From NCBI GenBank assembly GCA_947581845.1, contig CANPVY010000136.1, positions 1 through 8,914 on the forward strand: DNA of 8,914 bases, in the 5' to 3' direction. The position numbers and the translations under genes are program-made. This document shows positions 1-5,204 of the stretch, piece by piece (the stretch's first letter is position 1; every line of letters begins with the position of its first letter). This stretch comes from an uncultured bacterium (lineage in GTDB: Bacteria; Gemmatimonadota; Gemmatimonadetes; Palauibacterales; KS3-K002). The notes beneath the pieces are model-generated. The model was not told the DNA's origin. It saw only the letters and a program-made list of their open reading frames with translations, and did not search any database.

Positions 1-1
1 C

Positions 2-529
2 GGTTTCTCGATCCGCTGGGGCGGCGCACCACGCAGGCCGGTCCCTTCACGTGCTCCGGTTCTGCCGGCCGGACAAGTCGCTGAATCGCCGTCTACGGTT
101 CCACCGGAAGCGATCTCAGCCGGGGAAGCACTCGGCCTGGCGAATCGGATCGTCGAGACGGCGATCGCCGCGATGGGCGAGCCCTACCGCTGGGGCGGGA
201 CCAGCACCGACGAGGGCTTCGACTGTTCGGGGCTTGTCTGGTACGCCTACGCCTCGCACGGCGTTCACCTCCCACGCGTCAGCCGTGAGCAGGCGCGCAG
301 CGGCCGACCCGTTCCCGCCTACATCCCGGAACTCAGGCCGGCGGACATCTTGCTGTTCTCCGACCGCCCTGACGTCGTGACGCACGTGGGCCTGTATGTC
401 GGGGACGCGTACTTCATCCACGCCACGCCGTCCGGCGGCGTCCGAGTCGGTATGCTCGATGGCACCGGCGACGAGAACGATCGCTGGTGGCTCGCCCGCT
501 GGGTGGGAGCGCGGCGCGTGCTGGAATGA
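2..529 (+). CDS. C40 (NlpC/P60) family cell-wall peptidase, C-terminal part (5' end outside window)
   Basis: The reading frame is open from base 2 to the TGA at 527-529, giving 175 visible residues; the true start lies to the left. The ATG at 173 is internal, because it falls inside the conserved fold just before the YRWGG motif. Residues 1-40 are a proline- and arginine-rich linker, and residues 41-175 form the NlpC/P60 papain-like domain. The likely catalytic Cys is C75 in DCSGLV, the His is H128 in THVGLYVG, and the third polar residue is H140 in FIHA. The fold-typical PADILLF strand precedes the His. Family members cleave peptide stems of peptidoglycan, usually a D-Glu-to-diamino-acid bond, outside the cytoplasm. 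The signal peptide and any SH3-type wall-binding domain would be in the missing part. The gene converges with the aminotransferase-like gene and is unlikely to share its function. The family call is secure; the exact bond cut is not known. Confidence 0.9.
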   Translation, partial: GFSIRWGGAPRRPVPSRAPVLPAGQVAESPSTVPPEAISAGEALGLANRIVETAIAAMGEPYRWGGTSTDEGFDCSGLVWYAYASHGVHLPRVSREQARSGRPVPAYIPELRPADILLFSDRPDVVTHVGLYVGDAYFIHATPSGGVRVGMLDGTGDENDRWWLARWVGARRVLE

Positions 530-556
530 GCGGACTCTTGCAGCAGGCAGGCGACG

Positions 557-1780
557 CTAGCTGGATCCGAGCCACTCCCGGGTGAGATCCAACACCCGGT
601 TAACGTCACCCTCGTTGTTGTATACGTGCAGCGAGAAACGCAGAATCCCACGTCGAACCGAGAGCCGGACGCGGTTCTCGACCAGGTGCTCGTACAGTCG
701 GTTCATTCTGGGGTCGTCCGCACTGTAGTGCCTGCCACCTCCACTCGTGCCCACGGCAACGATGTGGCCCACGTGAGGTCCCGGCTCGCCGCCTGCCACC
801 GGAAGACCCAGCCCGAGCATCCCGTTGATCAGCCGCTCCGCTAGGTCGCGGACGTAAGACTGGATCCGCCGAATTCCCAGTCCGAGCAGGAAATCGAGCG
901 ACGCCTTGGCGGCCGCAGCTCCCAGGTAGTTGTAGTTGCCCAGGTCGAAGCGTCGTGCACCCGCGGCAAGCCGCAGGCTCTCGCGATCCATCGCGGTCTC
1001 GTGAGCGTCGCCGCCAAGCGCGACACCGAAGCGAGCGAGGTAGGCGGGCTGGATGCGCTCCGCCCAGTCGCGCCTGCAATAGAGAAAGCCGCAACCATAG
1101 AAGGCGAGCAACCCCTTCTGCGTGGCGGCGGCAAGCCCGTCAACCCCCATCTCCTCGACATCGGTATGTATCACACCAACCGATTGGGCGGCATCAACCA
1201 GGAAGAACGTTCCGAGCCGACGACAAGCATCCGCGATCGGTCGCACGTCGGTGATGAAACCCGGCGCGAAGGAAACGGTGGGAACGGTGACCAACCGCGT
1301 ATGGCCGTCCATCGCCGCCACGATCTCGTCGGAAGGAACGTGGCCGTCACGCGGCTCGACCGTCCGCAGCTCGACACCAAGGCGCGTGTTCAGGTTGAGC
1401 CACGGGTAGACGTTGTTGGGATGCTCCAGCTCCGGACAAAACACGATGTTGTCACCGGGCCGCCAGGCAAGCGATGCGGCAATCGCGTTCAACCCCTCAG
1501 AGGCGTTCTTCGTGATGGCGATCTCGTCCGGCTCGGCATTGACCAAGCTCCCCAGACCCTCACGCGCATGCTCGACCGATGCCAGCATCTCACCCTTGTC
1601 CCAGTCACCGGAGATGTGCACGTCGAGGTGTTCCTCGACGACGGCTCGAACACGAGTGGACAAGAGACCGCGGACCCCTACATCCATGTAGGTCGACCGC
1701 TCGGCCCCCGGAAACAGTGCGCGCGCCTCAACGAGATCTCGCCGGTTGTCCGGGTTCCCTGCACTGTCAGTAGTCTGCAT
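557..1780 (-). CDS. Class V aminotransferase-family PLP enzyme (isopenicillin N epimerase/cysteine desulfurase-like fold, no desulfurase Cys loop)
   Basis: This is a 407-residue fold type I PLP enzyme of usual family length, expected in the cytoplasm. Visible cofactor-site features are TKNASEGLN (90-98) for phosphate binding, FLVDAAQSVG (193-202) with D196 facing the pyridine nitrogen and Q199, and K222 in TQKGLLA as the Schiff-base lysine. R381 in ILRFSLHVYNNEGD (379-392) is the usual substrate-carboxylate arginine. In cysteine desulfurases a loop with a catalytic Cys precedes this arginine; here the sequence runs VRLSVRRGILRFS, with no Cys and no room for the loop. It therefore more resembles the epimerase-, lyase- or kynureninase-like members. 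ATG at 1778-1780 is chosen because GAGGGA lies 8 bases upstream. It is the last gene of the S41-symporter-PLP unit, 12 bases behind the symporter, so its substrate may be what the symporter imports (inference). The reaction cannot be named from sequence. Confidence 0.87.
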   Translation of the reverse strand: MQTTDSAGNPDNRRDLVEARALFPGAERSTYMDVGVRGLLSTRVRAVVEEHLDVHISGDWDKGEMLASVEHAREGLGSLVNAEPDEIAITKNASEGLNAIAASLAWRPGDNIVFCPELEHPNNVYPWLNLNTRLGVELRTVEPRDGHVPSDEIVAAMDGHTRLVTVPTVSFAPGFITDVRPIADACRRLGTFFLVDAAQSVGVIHTDVEEMGVDGLAAATQKGLLAFYGCGFLYCRRDWAERIQPAYLARFGVALGGDAHETAMDRESLRLAAGARRFDLGNYNYLGAAAAKASLDFLLGLGIRRIQSYVRDLAERLINGMLGLGLPVAGGEPGPHVGHIVAVGTSGGGRHYSADDPRMNRLYEHLVENRVRLSVRRGILRFSLHVYNNEGDVNRVLDLTREWLGSS

Positions 1781-1788
1781 CGAACCTA

Positions 1789-1794
1789 TCCCTC
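1789..1794 (-). promoter_or_regulatory. Ribosome binding site overlapping the upstream stop codon
   Basis: On the minus strand GAGGGA lies 8 bases before the ATG of the PLP enzyme. Its first two bases are the last two of the symporter TGA stop (1793-1795). Ribosomes ending on the symporter would therefore stop on this site, which suggests translational coupling. It also supports the ATG at 1778-1780. Confidence 0.7.
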
Positions 1795-3043
1795 ACACTG
1801 CGCTGTCTTGAAGCAAGTTTCTTTCCGAATGGGCGACGATCACGGTCCCCACCAAGTCGCCCATGCAGTTTACGGTCGTGCTGCCCATGTCGATCAGCCG
1901 ATAGATGCCGCCCACGATGGCGGCGATCTCGAGCGGCAGGTTGAAGGCCTGCACGAAGATGAGCGCGACGACCAGGCCGCCGCCAGGAATGCCTCCGGAC
2001 CCGGTAGTCAGGATCAGTCCGATCAGGAGTATGCTGATCTGGGACGCCAGGCTGAACTCCACGCCCGCCGCCTGCGCCGTGAACAGCAGGACTCCGGCCA
2101 GCATTATGGCCGTGCCGTCTTTGTTGAGCTGCGCGCCGAGCGGCAGCGTGAACGTGTAGACGCTGCGCGGCAGCTTCATCCGCTGCTCCGCCACATCGAG
2201 CGATACGGCCAAACTGGCCAGACTGCTACAGGTCGCGGCCGTCGTCGCGTAGAGCGGACCACTCTGTTTCAGGAAAGCGAGCGGCGAGTAGCGTGTAAGT
2301 GAGACCAGCAAGGCCAGATAGACGACGACCATGAACGCCTGCGCACCCCACACGCCGCCAAGGAAGACAGCAAGCGGTCCGAAGATCGCGCCTCCGTACT
2401 CACCCACCGTTGCGGCCGCCAGCGCACCGAGGCCGATAGGACCGAAATACATGATCATGCCGACCAGCTTGCGGAACAGCTCCGCTAGCACGTCGTAGGC
2501 CTTCTGGAGGGGTTCCCGCGAACTTTGCGGCAGGAACAGGGTGACCAGGCCGAGGAAGATCGCGAACACGACCACCTGGGCCACATTTCCGGTTGCGAAC
2601 GCCTCGAACACGTTCTCCGGCACCAGATCCAGCAGCACGTCGATGACGCTCGGCGCCTCACCGAACGTTGCATCCACCTGCTCGGTGAGCTGCATCCCTG
2701 CGCCGGGCTCGAGCACATGCATCACCACGAGCCCTGTCGTCAGCGCGATCGTCGTCGTCAAGAGATAGTAGAGAACGATCTTGCCACCCAATCTGCCCAG
2801 CGCGCGCACGTCGCTGAGACTGGTCAAGCCGGCCAGTAAGTTGAAGAAGACGAGTGGGATGACCGCCATCATGAGCAGACGAATGAACAGATCGCCCAGT
2901 GGCTGCACCACGGTCGCTTGCTCGCCGAAGATGATGCCGGCTATGACGCCCAGCACCATGAACAGGAGGATCTTCACGCCCAGCGACAGCCGACGATAGC
3001 GCTGGTAAAGGTTGAGGCGCGGTTCGACGCTCGACCCGGTCAT
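1793..3043 (-). CDS. DAACS-family (GltP/DctA-type) cation symporter with altered substrate site
   Basis: The protein has 416 residues, the usual length for bacterial glutamate/aspartate/dicarboxylate:cation symporters (SLC1-like) of the inner membrane. N-terminal helices run from about residue 23. The transport core shows HP1-like TCSSLASLAVSLDVAEQ (271-287), PLGAQLNKDGTA (301-312) in the broken TM7, GSGGIPGGGLV (348-358) in HP2, and DMGSTTVNCMGD (385-396) in TM8. Aligned by eye with archaeal GltPh, D385, T389, N392 and D396 match D394, T398, N401 and D405. S388 stands where R397 binds the substrate side-chain carboxylate, and C272 stands at R276. The NMDGT motif reads NKDGT, with K308 replacing Met. 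The acidic amino acid site is thus missing its arginines, and a neutral or otherwise different substrate is more likely (inference). The start overlaps the S41 stop as ATGA, and no clear Shine-Dalgarno is visible, so translation probably depends on the upstream gene. Confidence 0.92.
   Translation of the reverse strand: MTGSSVEPRLNLYQRYRRLSLGVKILLFMVLGVIAGIIFGEQATVVQPLGDLFIRLLMMAVIPLVFFNLLAGLTSLSDVRALGRLGGKIVLYYLLTTTIALTTGLVVMHVLEPGAGMQLTEQVDATFGEAPSVIDVLLDLVPENVFEAFATGNVAQVVVFAIFLGLVTLFLPQSSREPLQKAYDVLAELFRKLVGMIMYFGPIGLGALAAATVGEYGGAIFGPLAVFLGGVWGAQAFMVVVYLALLVSLTRYSPLAFLKQSGPLYATTAATCSSLASLAVSLDVAEQRMKLPRSVYTFTLPLGAQLNKDGTAIMLAGVLLFTAQAAGVEFSLASQISILLIGLILTTGSGGIPGGGLVVALIFVQAFNLPLEIAAIVGGIYRLIDMGSTTVNCMGDLVGTVIVAHSERNLLQDSAV
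3040..3043 (-). other. ATGA stop/start overlap, S41 peptidase to symporter
   Basis: On the minus strand the symporter ATG and the S41 TGA share four bases. The 15 bases before this ATG contain no convincing purine-rich Shine-Dalgarno, so re-initiation by the same ribosome is the likely way the symporter is translated. Confidence 0.85.
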
Positions 3044-4677
3044 CGGATGCCGAGGTGCTGGAACGTTCGAGCCATCAGCTCGTCGTAATAGGTGAGGTAA
3101 TTGTCGCGCGTCTGCGGTACGAACTCGTCGACTCGGGCCGGGTTACCCTCGAGGATCTCGCCGTTCGGCCGAATGGTGTGGCCGATCGACCACATGAACT
3201 CCACCACCGGCTCCTGACTACGCGGAAAGACGAGCACCTCCTCCCATTCCCACGTGTTGCTGTACCCGCCGGGCGACATCCCGATCGTGTGTCCAAGCTC
3301 GTTGTCGACTATGATCGAAGCGAATTGATCCAGATGCGACCCACCGTACGGACTGAACCAGCACACCAGCGGGCCGCGGAAGTGCAGCTCGGCGGGATCG
3401 ATGATGCCGTCGGAGTACTCGGGCAGGTGCGCCAGCTTGAAGGGTACGTTGTTGGTGTAACGCTGCCCCGCCTCGATCGCCTTGGCGACATCCCTCTCCA
3501 GCCACTCGCTGACCCAGGTGCCGTCATCGAGCTCAGGCGGAAGACTACCGCGGTCCCCGCGCCTGATTCCTCGAAGCATGGCCTCGATGAACGGCTGCGT
3601 GATGTCGCTGATCCGGAGATTCCCGAACGTTGTCTTGAACGGGCGCGGCGAGAGCCGCCGTACGGCGTAGGCTCCGAGAGATCCACCACCGCTCCGCGTC
3701 GCGTCCACCACGACCGCATAGTCCAGGATGTCTTGGTCGACCGCGTACTCCATCAAGCGATCGACGGCGGTCACCAGGTCGTCTCTGAAGCCGTGCCACT
3801 GAAGAAGTACGATACGCTTCTCGCGGCACAGGTAGACATCGAAGCTCTCCGATGAAGAGACGCGCGTGAAGCCGGAATAGCGGCGCTCTCCGTGGCCTAC
3901 CCACTCGATCTCAGCGGGCGGCAGGTAGGGCAGCGCGAGCGAGTACCGTTCCCCGCTCCTCCGTTCCAGGATCAGCTCCAGGCTCGCACGGTAGAACTCG
4001 GGCGGGAACTGATGGCTCCTCTGCGGTATCCACGTGGCGAGCTGCCACCAGAATCCGTTGATCGTCGAGTAGCGGTGGTACGGCTCGATCTCCGCGACGT
4101 AGTCCGCGAAGTCTCGACCGTTGACGGCGATCAGCTTATCCCCGATCCCGGGAGCTTCGCCCCGGCCCGACTCGCGGATGTCCTCCGCATAGTCGCTCAC
4201 GAACACGAAGTACGCCCCAGGAGTGCCATAGTCGGTGGCGAACCGGATCGGCGCGTGCAGGACCCGCGAGCCTGGGACCGGATAATTCGCCTGTTCCACT
4301 CCGGTCGTGTCGGGCAGCGAGATACCACCCTCGACCAGGTTGATACGGAGGTGCCGGTCCTTGCGAGCGTTGCTGATCTTAGCCAGCGCGTAGTAGAGCT
4401 TCTCCTCGCTGTCCGCCGCGATCAGCTCGTCCCGGAACCGCAACATCTCCCGTTCCACGTCGAGACGCAGCGTCCGGTTCTTGACCGGCGAGAACGATTC
4501 CCGTTCCAGCGTCTTCGCCAGGATGTAGTCGAACAGTGCCGCCCGGTCCGCAGGCGTGCTCTGAGCCGCGACTTGGTTGACCACCACCGTCTGAGCCGCG
4601 CAGAGCAACGCAGCGCACCGGATGACGCCCCTGAGCGACCCGGCCCCCGGCGTACGTGGCGATCTTCGCTGCGTCAT
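3040..4677 (-). CDS. Exported S41-family peptidase, divergent, probably tricorn-type rather than Tsp-type
   Basis: The 545-residue protein starts with a basic region and a hydrophobic stretch (about 18-38) ending VAAQS, a likely Sec signal peptide cut near residue 37-40. No lipobox is seen, so it is probably periplasmic or secreted. KDRHLRI (106-112) corresponds to the DGH-type motif near the start of S41 domains. GIGDKLIAVNGRDFADYV (177-194) is a PDZ-like segment. AVVVDATRSGGGS (321-333) matches the DxRxNGGG strand, and GGSHLDQFAS (445-454) matches the SAxE nucleophile region, giving S447. TIGMSPGGYSN (464-474) and RPNGEILEGNPARVDEF (503-519) match the late S41 motifs. No lysine occurs after K414, so the Ser-Lys dyad of Tsp/CtpA is impossible; H109, S447 and E507 or E510 could form a tricorn-like set (inference). 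ATG at 4675-4677 follows AGGAG by 8 bases. It is the first gene of the S41-symporter-PLP unit. An inactive or non-peptidase hydrolase is possible. Confidence 0.82.
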   Translation of the reverse strand: MTQRRSPRTPGAGSLRGVIRCAALLCAAQTVVVNQVAAQSTPADRAALFDYILAKTLERESFSPVKNRTLRLDVEREMLRFRDELIAADSEEKLYYALAKISNARKDRHLRINLVEGGISLPDTTGVEQANYPVPGSRVLHAPIRFATDYGTPGAYFVFVSDYAEDIRESGRGEAPGIGDKLIAVNGRDFADYVAEIEPYHRYSTINGFWWQLATWIPQRSHQFPPEFYRASLELILERRSGERYSLALPYLPPAEIEWVGHGERRYSGFTRVSSSESFDVYLCREKRIVLLQWHGFRDDLVTAVDRLMEYAVDQDILDYAVVVDATRSGGGSLGAYAVRRLSPRPFKTTFGNLRISDITQPFIEAMLRGIRRGDRGSLPPELDDGTWVSEWLERDVAKAIEAGQRYTNNVPFKLAHLPEYSDGIIDPAELHFRGPLVCWFSPYGGSHLDQFASIIVDNELGHTIGMSPGGYSNTWEWEEVLVFPRSQEPVVEFMWSIGHTIRPNGEILEGNPARVDEFVPQTRDNYLTYYDELMARTFQHLGIR

Positions 4678-4685
4678 GGCAGAGA

Positions 4686-4690
4686 CTCCT
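4686..4690 (-). promoter_or_regulatory. Ribosome binding site of the S41 gene
   Basis: AGGAG on the minus strand sits 8 bases before the ATG at 4675-4677. It is the best Shine-Dalgarno ahead of this gene, fits the start that gives a complete signal peptide, and marks the S41 gene as independently translated. Confidence 0.75.
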
Positions 4691-4714
4691 GAGCGGTATG
4701 AGGTCTACCGCCCG

Positions 4715-4743
4715 ACTATAGAGTCGACGGAGCCAGGTGGCCA
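4715..4743 (-). promoter_or_regulatory. Possible sigma70-type promoter for the S41-symporter-PLP unit
   Basis: In the 79-base gap between the DUF2177 and S41 genes, the minus strand reads TGGCCA (4738-4743, 4 of 6 to TTGACA), a 17-base spacer, then TATAGT (4715-4720, 5 of 6 to TATAAT). Transcription would start near 4708, about 30 bases before the S41 ATG. A 5-base dyad (CGACT at 4713-4717, AGTCG at 4722-4726) covers the -10 element and could be an operator. The match rests on motif and spacing only; the -35 is weak, and sigma factor preferences of the host are unknown. Confidence 0.4.
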
Positions 4744-4756
4744 GTCCGGGAGATGC

Positions 4757-5161
4757 TTATGTTCGAGCGGCGACCAGGTAGCCCACCGCCGCAACCACCG
4801 CCGACAGCACGCATCCCCACGTCATGTCGACGGCGGCCACCAGCGTCGGAAAGCCCTTCATTGTCGCCAGGTTGGTGAGATCGTAGGTCGCGTAGGCCAC
4901 GATCCCGAAGAAACCTCCCAGCAACACCGCCCTCAGTAGCGAGCCGCGCTCCACGGCCGGCAGGACCGCGAATACGACCACGGCGGCGACGAAGAGCAAA
5001 TAGAAGAGGATGGCAGGCAGCCAGCGGACATCAGGGCTCAGTAGGTGGCCGAGCTGCTGACGATAGAAGTTGCGGGCCAGGAGTCCCAGCCAGACGAAGT
5101 CGAGCAGCAGGAAGATTACGAGCGACGCGGCATACGTTTGTATCGCGACGATGGTCCTCAT
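4757..5161 (-). CDS. DUF2177 family small integral membrane protein
   Basis: This is a 134-residue, very hydrophobic protein with four predicted membrane helices (about 7-29, 47-69, 75-96 and 107-130). It matches the DUF2177 pattern as I recall it: LLLDFVWLGLLARNFYRQQLG near the start (about residues 18-38), ILFYLLF in helix 2, GIVAYATYDLTNLAT (86-100) at the end of helix 3, and VDMTWGCVLSAV (111-122) in helix 4. Polar residues D21, Y92, D94, N97, D112 and W115 lie in or beside the membrane and are the conserved part. The function of this family is not established. The frame extends upstream to an ATG at 5261-5263, but that extension is arginine/proline-rich and runs into the RND gene. The ATG at 5159-5161, preceded by a purine-rich stretch, is chosen. 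It lies 43 bases behind the RND permease and is probably read with it, without clear evidence of a shared role. Confidence 0.85.
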   Translation of the reverse strand: MRTIVAIQTYAASLVIFLLLDFVWLGLLARNFYRQQLGHLLSPDVRWLPAILFYLLFVAAVVVFAVLPAVERGSLLRAVLLGGFFGIVAYATYDLTNLATMKGFPTLVAAVDMTWGCVLSAVVAAVGYLVAART

Positions 5162-5167
5162 CCTGGA

Positions 5168-5177
5168 CCCCCCTTTT
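5168..5177 (-). promoter_or_regulatory. Ribosome binding site that decides the DUF2177 start
   Basis: On the minus strand this is AAAAGGGGGG, ending 6 bases before the ATG at 5159-5161. It is the only purine-rich site near this frame and favours the short 134-residue form over the extended reading frame that begins at 5263. Confidence 0.6.
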
Positions 5178-5204
5178 CTAGAAGCGGTGCTTTCCGGCGG
5201 CCGC

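Noticed and set aside
173..175. ATG as the start of the NlpC/P60 gene
   Set aside because: The frame is open to the left edge, and the residues before this ATG (ALGLANRIVETAIAA) form the helix that normally precedes YRWGG in this fold, so the Met is internal.
530..600. Possible bidirectional terminator between the convergent genes
   Set aside because: The only inverted repeat I found is GGATC/GATCC around CCCGGG within the 3' end of the PLP gene. It has no following T-run, so it is not a supportable intrinsic terminator.
1001..2302. 433-codon open frame on the plus strand, antisense to the PLP enzyme and symporter
   Set aside because: It spans the junction of two well-supported minus-strand genes, and its translation is rich in Arg, Asp, Gln and His with no recognisable domain, as expected for an antisense frame in GC-rich DNA. 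I see no convincing ribosome binding site.
4713..4726. CGACT/AGTCG hairpin as a terminator after the DUF2177 gene
   Set aside because: The stem is only five bases and there is no U-tract. Its position over a -10-like element makes an operator more plausible than a terminator.
5178..5204. Terminator or promoter between the RND and DUF2177 genes
   Set aside because: Only a four-base AAGC/GCTT stem and a weak TAGAAA element are visible, so neither call can be supported. Read-through from the RND gene is the simpler view.
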